This document shows, in pieces, positions 55,822 through 64,000 of a DNA stretch of 64,000 nt; the stretch's first letter is position 1, and every line of letters begins with the position of its first letter. The position numbers and the translations under genes are program-made. Location: NCBI RefSeq assembly GCF_025717675.1, contig NZ_JAJIRT010000005.1, positions 248,001 through 312,000 of the forward strand. The letters are read 5' to 3'. This DNA comes from Paucibacter sp. DJ2R-2 (GTDB lineage: Bacteria > Pseudomonadota > Gammaproteobacteria > Burkholderiales > Burkholderiaceae_C). The notes under the pieces are model-generated. The model did not search any database, was not told where the DNA came from, and saw only the letters and a list, made by a program, of their open reading frames with translations.

Positions 55822-58218
55822 GTGAGTCGATTCCAAGTTCGCAAAGTTGCCGTGCTCGGCGCTGGCGTGATGGGCGCGCAGATTGCTGCGCATCTGGTCA
55901 ACGTCAAGGTGCCGGTCGTGCTGTTCGACCTGCCGGCCAAGGAAGGCCCGAAGAACGGCATCGTCGCCAAGGCCATCGACGGCCTGAAGAAGCTCAAGCC
56001 CGCGCCGCTGGGCGATGTAGCCGACGCCGCGCTGATCCAGCAGGCCAATTACGAAGAGCACCTCGAGCTGCTCAAGGACTGCGACCTCATCATCGAGGCG
56101 ATTGCCGAGCGCATGGACTGGAAGCTCGATCTGTACACCAAGATCGCGCCCTTCATCGCCCCGCACGCCATCGTCGCCTCTAACACCTCGGGCTTGAGCA
56201 TCACCAAGCTGAGCGAAGTGCTGCCGGAAGAAATCAAGCCGCGTTTCTGCGGCATCCATTTCTTCAACCCGCCGCGTTATATGTACCTGGTGGAGTTGAT
56301 CAACACCCCGACGACCCGTCCGGAAGTGATTGACCAGCTGGAAGGCTTCGTCACCACCGCCGTCGGCAAGGGTGTGGTGCGCGCCAATGACACGCCTAAC
56401 TTCGTGGCCAACCGGGTCGGCATCGCCGGCATGATGGCCACCATGATTGAGGCCGAGAAGTTCGGCCTGTCCGTGGACTTGGTCGACGACCTGACCGGCA
56501 AGAAGCTGGGTCGCGCCTCGAGCGGCACCTTCCGCACCGCGGACGTGGTCGGCCTGGACACCATGGCCCATGTGGTCAAGACCATGCAGGACACGCTGCA
56601 GGCCGACCCCTTCTTCAGCACCTACGCCACGCCCAAAGTGCTGGCCGGTCTGATCGAGAAGGGCGCCATGGGCCAGAAGGCCGGCGCGGGCTTCTACAAA
56701 AAGGTCGGCAAGGACATCCAGCGCCTGGACTTCGCCACCGGTGAATACGTCGCCGGCGGCAAGAAGGCCGACGAGATCGTCGCCCGCATGCTGAAGAAGC
56801 CGGCTGCCGATCGCATCAAGCTGCTGCGCGAATCGAGCAATCCGCAGGCCCAGTTCCTCTGGTCCATCCTGCGTGACAGCTTCCACTATGTGGCCGTGCA
56901 CCTGGCCACCGTGGCCGACACCGCGCGCGAGATCGACTTCGCCATGCGCTGGGGCTTCGGCAGCAGCCAAGGCCCCTTCGAGCTGTGGCAAGCCGCCGGC
57001 TGGAAGCAAGTGGCCGAGTGGGTCCAGGAAGACATCGCTGCCGGCAAGACTCTGGCCAGCGCACCGCTGCCCGCCTGGGTGTTCGAAGGCCCGGTGGCCG
57101 AGAACGGTGGCGTGCACAGCGTCAACGGTTCCTGGAGCGCCGCAGAAGGCAAGTTCAAGGCCCGTGCCGAACTGCCGGTCTACGCCCGCCAGGCCTTCCC
57201 GGAGCGTCTGGTCGGTGAAGGTGCCGTCGAGCCTCTGAAGGCCGGCACCGAGCTGTTCAAGAACGAGGAAATGCGCGTCTGGACGCTGGACAACGAGGTG
57301 GTCATCGCCTCCATCACCGCCAAGCTGCACCTGATCAGCCCGACCGTGACCGAGGGCCTGCTAAAGGCCGTTGAGATCGCTGAAGCCGGCTACAAGGGTC
57401 TGGTGATCTGGAGCCCGGATGATGTCTTCTCGGCCGGCGCCAATCTGGAAGCCCTGATGCCAGTCTTCATGAAGTCGGGTGCCAAGGGCATCGCGCCGGA
57501 AGAGAAGAAGCTGCAGGACATGATGCTGCGCGTGCGTTACGCCCAGGTCCCGGTGGTGGCTGCCATGCGCGGTCTGGCCCTGGGTGGCGGCGCCGAGCTG
57601 GCTGTGCATTGCGCACGCCGTGTCGCGCACATGGAAAGTTATGTCGGCCTGGTGGAAGTCGGCGTGGGCCTGATCCCCGGTGGCGGTGGCCTGACCTATA
57701 TCGCCCGCCGTGCGGCCGAAATGGCAGCGGCCGGCAACTCCGGCGTCGACCTGTTCGCCTTCCTGAAGGACGGCTTCACCACCGCGGCCACGGCCAAGGT
57801 GGCGACCTCGGCCCTGGAAGCCAAGAAGAACGGCTTCCTGCTCGACAGCGATTTGATCGTGCCCAACAAGGACGAGCTGCTGCACGTGGCCAGCGCCCAG
57901 GTCAAGGGCTTGTTCGAGTCGGGTTACCGCCCGCCGCTCAAGGCCTTGTTCCCTGTGGCCGGTCGCTCGGGCATCGCCACCATCAAGGGCCAGCTGGCCA
58001 ATATGCGTGACGGTGGTTTCGTCAGTGCGCACGATTTCCATCTGGCCGCCCTGATCGCCGATGTGGTCTGTGGTGGTGCGGTGGAAGCCGGCTCCATGGT
58101 CGACGAGGAGTACCTGATGTCGCTGGAGCGCAAGCACTTCTGCAGCCTGCTGGAACACCCCAAGACGCAAGAACGGATCATGGGCATGCTCCAAACCGGC
58201 AAGCCGGTTCGCAACTGA
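55822..58218 (+). CDS. 3-hydroxyacyl-CoA dehydrogenase/enoyl-CoA hydratase
   Basis: This bifunctional beta-oxidation enzyme (798 residues) hydrates enoyl-CoA and oxidises 3-hydroxyacyl-CoA. The order is dehydrogenase first (NAD loop VAVLGAGVMGAQIAAHL; catalytic His in CGIHFFNPPRYMYLVELI), hydratase last (LALGGGAELAVHC, VEVGVGLIPGGGG), the reverse of E. coli FadB and as in FadN-type proteins. Both hydratase glutamates are present. It starts at a GTG with AAGGAGA before it. Confidence 0.92.
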   Translation: MSRFQVRKVAVLGAGVMGAQIAAHLVNVKVPVVLFDLPAKEGPKNGIVAKAIDGLKKLKPAPLGDVADAALIQQANYEEHLELLKDCDLIIEAIAERMDWKLDLYTKIAPFIAPHAIVASNTSGLSITKLSEVLPEEIKPRFCGIHFFNPPRYMYLVELINTPTTRPEVIDQLEGFVTTAVGKGVVRANDTPNFVANRVGIAGMMATMIEAEKFGLSVDLVDDLTGKKLGRASSGTFRTADVVGLDTMAHVVKTMQDTLQADPFFSTYATPKVLAGLIEKGAMGQKAGAGFYKKVGKDIQRLDFATGEYVAGGKKADEIVARMLKKPAADRIKLLRESSNPQAQFLWSILRDSFHYVAVHLATVADTAREIDFAMRWGFGSSQGPFELWQAAGWKQVAEWVQEDIAAGKTLASAPLPAWVFEGPVAENGGVHSVNGSWSAAEGKFKARAELPVYARQAFPERLVGEGAVEPLKAGTELFKNEEMRVWTLDNEVVIASITAKLHLISPTVTEGLLKAVEIAEAGYKGLVIWSPDDVFSAGANLEALMPVFMKSGAKGIAPEEKKLQDMMLRVRYAQVPVVAAMRGLALGGGAELAVHCARRVAHMESYVGLVEVGVGLIPGGGGLTYIARRAAEMAAAGNSGVDLFAFLKDGFTTAATAKVATSALEAKKNGFLLDSDLIVPNKDELLHVASAQVKGLFESGYRPPLKALFPVAGRSGIATIKGQLANMRDGGFVSAHDFHLAALIADVVCGGAVEAGSMVDEEYLMSLERKHFCSLLEHPKTQERIMGMLQTGKPVRN

Positions 58219-58254
58219 GGCTACTGCGCGAACCCATGGCGTCGTTGCAGCCCA

Positions 58255-58295
58255 CGAACAATCCTCACGACCCTCAAGGTCGCTCCGGTTGTTCG
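58255..58295. repeat. Nested inverted repeat
   Basis: CGAACAA (58255-58261) pairs with TTGTTCG (58289-58295) around an inner CGACC/GGTCG hairpin (58268-58282). No U-run follows. It lies in the 136-base gap between the bifunctional enzyme and the DUF4442 gene; the rest of the gap shows nothing I can name. Confidence 0.5.
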
Positions 58296-58354
58296 CGGGC
58301 ACCCGCGCCTAGCCCTGGGTCCGCTCGCTACGCCTCCCAAACACTGACGACACG

Positions 58355-58855
58355 ATGAGCTCCGCTCCCAACCGCCTCGCACGTACCTTGGCCAAGCTCG
58401 ACGCCTGGCCGGCGGCTGTGCGGCCGATGGCGCGCAATCTGGCGCTGCGCCGAGCCGTGCCCTTCACGGGAACGGCGAAGCTGGACTTTGTGCGCCTGGA
58501 TACGGAAGTGGCGGAGATCGCCATCGCCAATCGACGGCCGGTGCAGAACCACATCGGCGGCGTTCATGCCGCGGCGATGGGCTTGCTGGCTGAGACGGCA
58601 ACGGGCATGGTGGTCGGCATGAATGTGCGCGACGACTGCCTGCCGCTGTGTAAATCCATGCATGTGGATTTCAAGAAGCGCGCCAGCGGTGCGATGCGGG
58701 CACGCGCCACGCTGAGCGCTGCCCAGCGCGAGCTGATGTTGGCCGAGCCCAAGGGTGAGGTCACCGTGTCGGTGGTGGTGACGGATGAGGCCGGTGTGAA
58801 CCCGGTTGAATGTGAATTTGTCTGGGCTTGGATACCCAAGACCCCCAAGAACTGA
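58355..58855 (+). CDS. DUF4442/hotdog-fold thioesterase-like protein
   Basis: This 166-residue protein matches the DUF4442 hotdog family (VQNHIGGVHAAAMGLLAETATG, MHVDFKKRASGAMRARATL), related to PaaI-type acyl-CoA thioesterases. It may hydrolyse or protect acyl-CoA intermediates in the surrounding beta-oxidation pathway. The ribosome-binding site is weak. The thiolase gene starts 17 bases after it. Confidence 0.8.
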   Translation: MSSAPNRLARTLAKLDAWPAAVRPMARNLALRRAVPFTGTAKLDFVRLDTEVAEIAIANRRPVQNHIGGVHAAAMGLLAETATGMVVGMNVRDDCLPLCKSMHVDFKKRASGAMRARATLSAAQRELMLAEPKGEVTVSVVVTDEAGVNPVECEFVWAWIPKTPKN

Positions 58856-58872
58856 AAGGTTGGTTGAACATC

Positions 58873-60087
58873 ATGGCAAAGCAAGTGCAAGAAGCGTATA
58901 TCTGCGCCGCCACCCGTCTGCCCATTGGCAAGTCGGGCCGTGGTTACTACAAGAACACCCGCCCCGATGAGATGCTGGTGCGCGCCATCCAGGCGGCCCT
59001 GGCCCAGGTGCCGGGTCTGGACCCGGCCGCGATTGAAGACGCCATCGTCGGTTGCTCCTTCCCCGAAGGCGAGCAGGGCATGAACATCGCCCGCGTCGGT
59101 GCGGTGCTGGCGGGCCTGCCCAACAGCGTCGGCGGCGTGACCGTCAACCGCTACTGCGCCTCGGGCATCACCGCCTTGCAAATGGCCGCCGACCGCATCC
59201 GCGTCGGCGAGGCCGAGGTGATGATCGCCGCCGGTGTCGAGTCCATGAGCATGGTGCCCATGGGCGGCAACAAGCCCTCGCTGTCGCCGCTGATTTTTGA
59301 GCGTGACGAGAACATCGGCATCGCCTACGGCATGGGCCTGACCGCCGAGAAGGTGGCGCAGCAGTGGAAGATCAGCCGCGAAGACCAGGACGCTTTCGCT
59401 GCCGAGTCGCACCGCCGCGCCCTGGCGGCCATCGATGCCGGCCACTTCGCTGCCGAGATGACGCCGTTTGAATTGATCGAGCGCCTGCCCAATCTGGCCG
59501 ATGGCTCCATCATCGAGCGTCGCCGCAGCGTCAGCATCGACGAAGGTCCGCGCAAGGACACCTCGATCGAAGGTCTGGCCCGCCTCAAGCCGGTGTTCGC
59601 TGCCCGTGGGTCAGTCACCGCCGGCAACAGCTCGCAGACCTCGGACGGCGCTGGCGCCCTGATCGTGGCCTCGGAAGCCGCCGTCAAGCGCTTTGGCCTG
59701 ACCCCGTTGGCCCGTTTCGTCAGCTTCGCCGTGCGCGGCGTGCCGCCGGAAATCATGGGCATCGGCCCGATCGAGGCCATCCCCGCCGCGCTCAAGCTGG
59801 CCGGTATCACGGCTGCCGATCTGGACTGGGTCGAGTTGAACGAAGCTTTCGCTGCGCAGTCGCTGGCCGTGCTGAACGACCTGGACAGCAAGGGCATCGT
59901 GCTCGATCGCAGCAAGGTGAACCCGAACGGCGGCGCGATCGCCCTGGGCCACCCGCTGGGCGCCACCGGTGCCATCCGCGCCGCCAGCGTGATCCACGGA
60001 CTGCGCCGGACCGGTGGCAAGTACGGCATGGTGACCATGTGCGTGGGTGCAGGTCAGGGCGCCGCAGGCATCCTCGAGCGTCTCTGA
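58873..60087 (+). CDS. Acetyl-CoA acyltransferase (thiolase)
   Basis: The enzyme cleaves 3-ketoacyl-CoA to acetyl-CoA and a shortened acyl-CoA, the last step of beta-oxidation. The 404-residue protein has the nucleophilic cysteine (about C95, NRYCASGITALQMAADRI), the His motif GGAIALGHPLGATGA and the second Cys in MCVGAGQGAAG. I chose the ATG at 58873, which gives the family N-terminus; upstream starts overlap the previous gene. Its stop overlaps the next gene by one base (TGATG). Confidence 0.92.
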   Translation: MAKQVQEAYICAATRLPIGKSGRGYYKNTRPDEMLVRAIQAALAQVPGLDPAAIEDAIVGCSFPEGEQGMNIARVGAVLAGLPNSVGGVTVNRYCASGITALQMAADRIRVGEAEVMIAAGVESMSMVPMGGNKPSLSPLIFERDENIGIAYGMGLTAEKVAQQWKISREDQDAFAAESHRRALAAIDAGHFAAEMTPFELIERLPNLADGSIIERRRSVSIDEGPRKDTSIEGLARLKPVFAARGSVTAGNSSQTSDGAGALIVASEAAVKRFGLTPLARFVSFAVRGVPPEIMGIGPIEAIPAALKLAGITAADLDWVELNEAFAAQSLAVLNDLDSKGIVLDRSKVNPNGGAIALGHPLGATGAIRAASVIHGLRRTGGKYGMVTMCVGAGQGAAGILERL

Positions 60088-60632
60088 TGTCGAGGCCGCA
60101 CGGCGCTGCGAGGCGCCGTTTTCTGCGCGCCAGCGCGCTGCTGCTGGCCCCCACCGCCTTGGCGGGCTGCAGCGGCGAGTTGCAGTCCTTCAAGACTTGG
60201 CGTTATGCCCGCGAGGCGGTGCTGGAGTTGCTGTTCGGCGAACCGCGCCTACACGGCAATGCGCAGTGGAATCTGGTGCAGATGCTGCAGCACACGGCGC
60301 AGAGCATCGAGTTCTCGGTGCGTGGCTTTCCTGAGCTCAAGCCCGCCTGGTTCCGCGCCACGGCGGGTGCGGCCGCCTGGAGCTGGTTCGATGCGCGTGG
60401 CGCCATGTCGCACAGCCTGGATGAGCCGATTCCCGGCGCGGCCGCGCTGGACCCCGCATTGGCGCTGAAAGTGGCGGTGCAGCGTCTGCTTGATGCCATG
60501 GAAGCCTTCAGCAGCCACCAAGGCGCTTACGCTCCGCATTTCGCCTACGGCGATTTGACACGGGCGCAGTATGAGCGTGCCCACCTGATGCACCTGGCCA
60601 ACCATTGGCAGCAGCTAAAGCCGCCGGCTTGA
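60087..60632 (+). CDS. DUF1569 (DinB-like) putative Tat lipoprotein
   Basis: This 181-residue protein begins with a twin-arginine-like leader (RRRFLRAS) and ends its signal with a lipobox (ALAGC), so export as a lipoprotein is likely. The rest looks like a DUF1569/DinB-type four-helix domain (WNLVQMLQHTAQSIEFSVRG; AHLMHLANHWQQL) with possible metal-binding histidines. Its ATG overlaps the thiolase stop, so it is co-translated with beta-oxidation genes. The function is unknown. Confidence 0.72.
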   Translation: MSRPHGAARRRFLRASALLLAPTALAGCSGELQSFKTWRYAREAVLELLFGEPRLHGNAQWNLVQMLQHTAQSIEFSVRGFPELKPAWFRATAGAAAWSWFDARGAMSHSLDEPIPGAAALDPALALKVAVQRLLDAMEAFSSHQGAYAPHFAYGDLTRAQYERAHLMHLANHWQQLKPPA

Positions 60633-60693
60633 GCGCAGCCGCCCGCATGAGACCCAAGCCTGCACAATGGCGGGCTTGCAAGGAGAGTTTGAG

Positions 60694-61458
60694 ATGAGCA
60701 TCAAGACGGCAGTGGTCAATGGCGTGGCGACGATCGAGATCGCCCGCCCCGAAAGAAAGAATGCGCTGACCGGCGCCATGTACGAAGCCATGGCCGAGGC
60801 CCTGATCGCCGTCAACAGCGACAAGAGCGTGCGTGCCGTGTTGATCCAGGGTCAGCCCACTATCTTCACCTCGGGCAATGACATCGACGACTTCATGAGC
60901 CGCCCACCGCGCGATGAAGATGCGCCGGTGTTCCAGTTCATGCGCGCCCTGCTGGGCTGCGAGAAGCCGGTGATCGCCGCCGTCAATGGCGCCGCCATCG
61001 GCATTGGCACCACCTTGCTGCTGCACTGCGATTTCGTCTTCGTGGCCGATGACGCCCGCCTGGCCATGCCGTTTGTAGGCCTGGGCCTGGTGCCCGAGTT
61101 CGGCTCCAGCCTGGTCGTGCCGCGCCTGATGGGCCATGTCAAGGCGGCCGAGAAGCTGCTGCTGGGTGACCCCTTCACCGGCCCCGATGCGGTGGATTGC
61201 GGCATTGCCAACGCGGTGCTGCCGGGCAGCGAGGTGGTGGCCCATGCCCGCCGTGTGGCCGAGCGCTTCAACACGCTGGCACCGGGTGCCGTGCGCGAGA
61301 GCAAGCGCCTGATGCGCCGCCACAGCCAGGAGCAGCTTAACGAGGTGATCAAGGTCGAGGCCGAGATCTTCGCCGCCAAGCTGCGCTCTCCCGAGGCGAT
61401 GGAGGCCTTCCAGGCTTTCTTCCAGAAGCGCGCCCCGGATTTTTCAAAGTTTGATTGA
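60694..61458 (+). CDS. Enoyl-CoA hydratase/isomerase, isomerase-like active site
   Basis: This 254-residue crotonase-fold protein (oxyanion loops TSGNDIDDF and NGAAIGIG) lies at the end of the beta-oxidation cluster. Both hydratase glutamates are missing: the first position reads GIGTTL, the second PFVGLGL. Instead a Glu follows in LVPEFGSS, as in delta3-delta2-enoyl-CoA isomerases (Eci type). It is more likely an isomerase for unsaturated acyl chains than a hydratase. AAGGAGA precedes the ATG at 60694. Confidence 0.85.
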   Translation: MSIKTAVVNGVATIEIARPERKNALTGAMYEAMAEALIAVNSDKSVRAVLIQGQPTIFTSGNDIDDFMSRPPRDEDAPVFQFMRALLGCEKPVIAAVNGAAIGIGTTLLLHCDFVFVADDARLAMPFVGLGLVPEFGSSLVVPRLMGHVKAAEKLLLGDPFTGPDAVDCGIANAVLPGSEVVAHARRVAERFNTLAPGAVRESKRLMRRHSQEQLNEVIKVEAEIFAAKLRSPEAMEAFQAFFQKRAPDFSKFD

Positions 61459-61475
61459 GCACCGGCCCCGCGGGC

Positions 61476-62618
61476 TCAGATCACATTGAGCTCGCGATAA
61501 GGCTGATTCGCCGCCAGCCGTGCCGGGCTCAAGGGGCTGAGGTCCAGGGTCTCAAAACGGCCGCTGCGTATCCACTCGGCCAGGCCGCGACCCACGCCCG
61601 GCGCATGCTGCAGGCCATGGCCCGAGAAGCCGCAGGCCAGCAGCAGATTGGCGCAGTCGGGCAGGGCGCCGACCAGGCCGTTGTGGTCGAAGTCGGTCAT
61701 CTCGTAGTAGCCGGCCCAGGCCCGTTCCAGGCGCAGGCTCTCAAATCCCGGCACGCGCTGGGCCATGGCGGGCCAGAGCGATTCTTCAAACAGATCGGCC
61801 TCCGGGTCCAGCGGCAGGCCGGGCGCATCGTTCAGCGGCGTGCCGCCGCAGATGAACTGGTTCTGCCCTTCCGGCCGCAACCACAGGCCGCTCGGGTCAA
61901 TCAGCAGTGGGCAGCCCGGCGCAGGCTCGGGGCTGCGAAAGACGTAAACGCTGCGCCGTCTGGCGCTGATGGGCAGGTCCAGGCCCGCCGTGGCCGCCAG
62001 GCTGCCCGACCAGGCGCCGGTGGCCAGCACATAGAGGTCCGCTTGCACGACCTGACCCTGTCGGGTGCGCACACCGCTGAGCGCACCGTGGCTGTCTCGC
62101 TGCAGCTCCACCGCTTCATCGGCCAGGTAGCGCACGCCCTGGCTCAAGGCTTGCGCACGCAAGGTCTGCAGCAAGGCCCAGCCGTCGAACCAGCCTTCTC
62201 CACTGCGCCCCCAGCTGCCCAGATGCAGGTCCTCACAGGCCAGCCAGGGCCAGCGCTGCTTCAGTTCGGCGGGCGGCATCAGCGCGATGTCGGCGCCGGC
62301 CGCGGTTTGGATGGCATGAAGGGCCCGCAGTCCATCGGCGCGCTCGGCCGTGTCGGCGAGGTAGAGGTAGCCCTGCTCGCTGAGGCCGCATTCCGGATGG
62401 GCGCGCAGCCATTGCAGGCCGAACTGCGACAGGTCGATGTTCAGCGGCGTGGAGAACTGCTGGCGGATCGAGGCGGCCGACAGGGCCGATGAGGCCTGGG
62501 CATAACTCGGGTCGCGTTCCAGCACGCGGATTTCGCCGCTCCATCCGCCCGCGGACAGATATGCCGCCACGGCGCTGCCGATGGCGCCGCCGCCGAGGAT
62601 CAGAACCGATGAAGCCAT
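61476..62618 (-). CDS. FAD-dependent oxidoreductase, DAO family
   Basis: This 380-residue protein has the FAD Rossmann motif VLILGGGAIGSAVAAYLS at the N-terminus and DAO-family features (YVLATGAWSG; a C-terminal GFSGHGLQHAPGVGRGLAEW). Relatives include D-amino-acid dehydrogenases and sarcosine-oxidase/FOXRED1-like enzymes; the substrate cannot be told. I chose the ATG at 62618, just before the Rossmann strand. It is convergent with the isomerase gene, 17 bases apart, and follows the thioesterase gene by 25 bases. Confidence 0.85.
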   Translation of the reverse strand: MASSVLILGGGAIGSAVAAYLSAGGWSGEIRVLERDPSYAQASSALSAASIRQQFSTPLNIDLSQFGLQWLRAHPECGLSEQGYLYLADTAERADGLRALHAIQTAAGADIALMPPAELKQRWPWLACEDLHLGSWGRSGEGWFDGWALLQTLRAQALSQGVRYLADEAVELQRDSHGALSGVRTRQGQVVQADLYVLATGAWSGSLAATAGLDLPISARRRSVYVFRSPEPAPGCPLLIDPSGLWLRPEGQNQFICGGTPLNDAPGLPLDPEADLFEESLWPAMAQRVPGFESLRLERAWAGYYEMTDFDHNGLVGALPDCANLLLACGFSGHGLQHAPGVGRGLAEWIRSGRFETLDLSPLSPARLAANQPYRELNVI

Positions 62619-62643
62619 GGTTGGCCGGATGTGGTCCTGGTGC

Positions 62644-63084
62644 TCAGGCTTGCTCAGCGAAGGGGCGGGGCTTGCCTTGGTCGTCGATGGCCACATAGGT
62701 CAGATTGGCCTCGGTGACTTTGACCACCTCTGGATTCATGGGGTTGCGCTCAGCCACCACTTCGACTCGCACAGTGATGGAGGTGCGGCCGATGCGGGTG
62801 ATCTGCGAGTAGAACGAGAGCAAATCACCGACCGAGACGCGCTGCTTGAAGATGAACTCGTTGACGGCCACAGTGGTGACCCGACCGCGCGACAAACGCG
62901 CCGGCTGCACGGAGCCGGCCAAGTCCACCTGGGCCATGATCCAGCCGCCGAAGATGTCTCCGTTGGCATTGGCATCGGCCGGCATGGGCATCACGCGCAG
63001 CACCAGTTCGCGGGGCAGGGCAGGTGCGCCGGTGTTGGCGGATGCGGCGGGGATGCTGTCGGTGGGCGTACTGCTGCTGCTCAT
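62644..63084 (-). CDS. Acyl-CoA thioesterase, YciA-like
   Basis: This 146-residue hotdog-fold thioesterase has the catalytic motif NANGDIFGGWIMAQVDLAG and VNEFIFKQRVSVGDLLSFYS, typical of YciA enzymes that hydrolyse a wide range of acyl-CoAs. The N-terminal 25 residues are a low-complexity Ser/Ala/Pro stretch. AGGAAA lies before the ATG at 63084. It is divergent from the ABC exporter, 209 bases away. Confidence 0.88.
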   Translation of the reverse strand: MSSSSTPTDSIPAASANTGAPALPRELVLRVMPMPADANANGDIFGGWIMAQVDLAGSVQPARLSRGRVTTVAVNEFIFKQRVSVGDLLSFYSQITRIGRTSITVRVEVVAERNPMNPEVVKVTEANLTYVAIDDQGKPRPFAEQA

Positions 63085-63293
63085 GGAGTTTCCTGGTTCG
63101 AGAAGGTCTGAATTGTCCGCCAATCGAATCGGCCGCAGGTGGGAGAGTCTGCGACTGTGCTGGACGACTGCTCCTATTTGGCGATGGCTCGGCCTCTGGC
63201 GAGCAAAGCACCGAGAATCCAGCCCAGACACCCGATGCGGCAGGGCCGCCCCCTCTTGGCCGAAGCCTGCCGACTTTTTGACGACGACAACAC

Positions 63294-64000
63294 ATGCGTG
63301 ATCGAACTGCTGCATTGACAGCCCCCCCGGCTTCCGCACCCGCGGCGGCCCCTGTGCGATCGGATTGGGCCACCATCCGCAAGCTGCTGCCTTATCTGTG
63401 GCGCTACCGCTGGCGCGTGGGACTGGCCCTGGGTTTCATGTTGGCGGCCAAGTTCAGCAATGTGGGTGTGCCGCTCTTGCTCAAGTCCCTGGTGGACAGC
63501 CTGGCGATCAAGCCTGGCTCTCCCGAAAGCATGCTGGTGCTGCCCTTGGGCTTGCTGATCGCCTACGGCGGTTTGCGCCTGTCGACCTCGCTCTTCACCG
63601 AGTTGCGCGAGCTGATCTTCGCCAAAGCCACCGAGGGCACGGCGCGCAGCATTTCGCTGCAGGTGTTCCGCCATCTGCACGACCTCAGCTTGCGTTTCCA
63701 CCTCGAGCGCCAGACCGGCGGCATGACCCGGGACATCGAGCGTGGCACGCGCGCCGTGCATTCGTTGATCTCGTATTCGCTCTACAGCATCGTGCCGACG
63801 CTGATCGAGGTGGCCTTGGTGCTGGGCCTGCTGGCCTTCAAGTTCGACGCATCCTTCGCCTGGATCACGCTCGGCGCCCTGGTGCTCTACATAGGCTTCA
63901 CCATCACGGTGACCGAGTGGCGTACCAAGTTCCGCAAGCAGCTCAACGAACTCGATTCGGTGGCGCATAGCAAGGCCATCGATTCGTTGCTGAACTACGA
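63294..64000 (+). CDS. Atm1/HMT1-type ABC exporter, 5' part
   Basis: The first 235 residues of an ABC exporter half-transporter are present; the gene runs off the window, so the ATPase domain is not seen. After a proline/alanine-rich N-terminus come membrane helices and the Atm1-family motifs FHLERQTGGMTRDIERGTRA, ISYSLYSIVPTLIEVAL and VTEWRTKFRKQLNELDS with IDSLLNY. Bacterial members export glutathione-linked metal or sulfur compounds. The first ATG in this frame after a GC-rich leader is at 63294, with no strong ribosome-binding site. Confidence 0.88.
   Translation, partial: MRDRTAALTAPPASAPAAAPVRSDWATIRKLLPYLWRYRWRVGLALGFMLAAKFSNVGVPLLLKSLVDSLAIKPGSPESMLVLPLGLLIAYGGLRLSTSLFTELRELIFAKATEGTARSISLQVFRHLHDLSLRFHLERQTGGMTRDIERGTRAVHSLISYSLYSIVPTLIEVALVLGLLAFKFDASFAWITLGALVLYIGFTITVTEWRTKFRKQLNELDSVAHSKAIDSLLNY

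Overview
The window is GC-rich, densely packed chromosomal DNA of a free-living, flagellated and piliated betaproteobacterium. The gene orders pilB-pilC-pilD-coaE-zapD-yacG, mlaF-E-D-A-C-B and hexR-zwf-tal-pgi, together with the protein sequences, point to Burkholderiales, most likely the Rubrivivax/Roseateles/Leptothrix (Sphaerotilaceae) group. That assignment is an inference from gene content, not a search result. I saw no tRNA, rRNA, CRISPR array, insertion sequence or prophage.

Layout. 1-944 is the 3' end of gltD. 933-9422 (minus) is a minor-pilin operon, pilE-fimT-pilV-pilW-pilX-pilY1, ending in a TonB-like gene. 9627-13517 (plus) is a complete six-gene Mla phospholipid-transport operon. 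13510-19528 is a central carbon block: hexR and zwf on minus, divergent tal-pgi-HAD phosphatase on plus, then yacG. 19337-24977 (minus) holds the pilus assembly genes pilB, pilC and pilD with coaE, zapD and yacG.

25188-33245 is the least conventional part. A predicted flagellar sigma-28 promoter stands before an operon of a multi-pass chemoreceptor, an orphan phosphonate-type periplasmic binding protein and two paralogous sensor kinases. A lone CheY-like regulator is transcribed divergently. Next, 33255-50807 (minus) is one long chemotaxis operon: a membrane-anchored CheZ-like protein, cheY, a STAS protein, cheA, four tandem paralogous chemoreceptors with internal PAS modules, cheW, cheR, cheD and cheB. 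The CheZ-like protein and the first chemoreceptor end in nearly the same short acidic-aromatic tail, a possible link between the two systems.

51082-52280 holds a glycine-zipper lipoprotein and an HNH nuclease. 52622-61458 (plus) is a fatty-acid beta-oxidation cluster under a TetR regulator with a perfect palindromic operator: acyl-CoA dehydrogenase, a DUF2147 protein, a bifunctional hydroxyacyl-CoA dehydrogenase/enoyl-CoA hydratase, a hotdog protein, a thiolase, a DinB-like lipoprotein and an enoyl-CoA hydratase/isomerase. The window ends with an FAD oxidoreductase and a YciA-like thioesterase (minus), and the start of an Atm1-type ABC exporter (plus, cut by the window edge).
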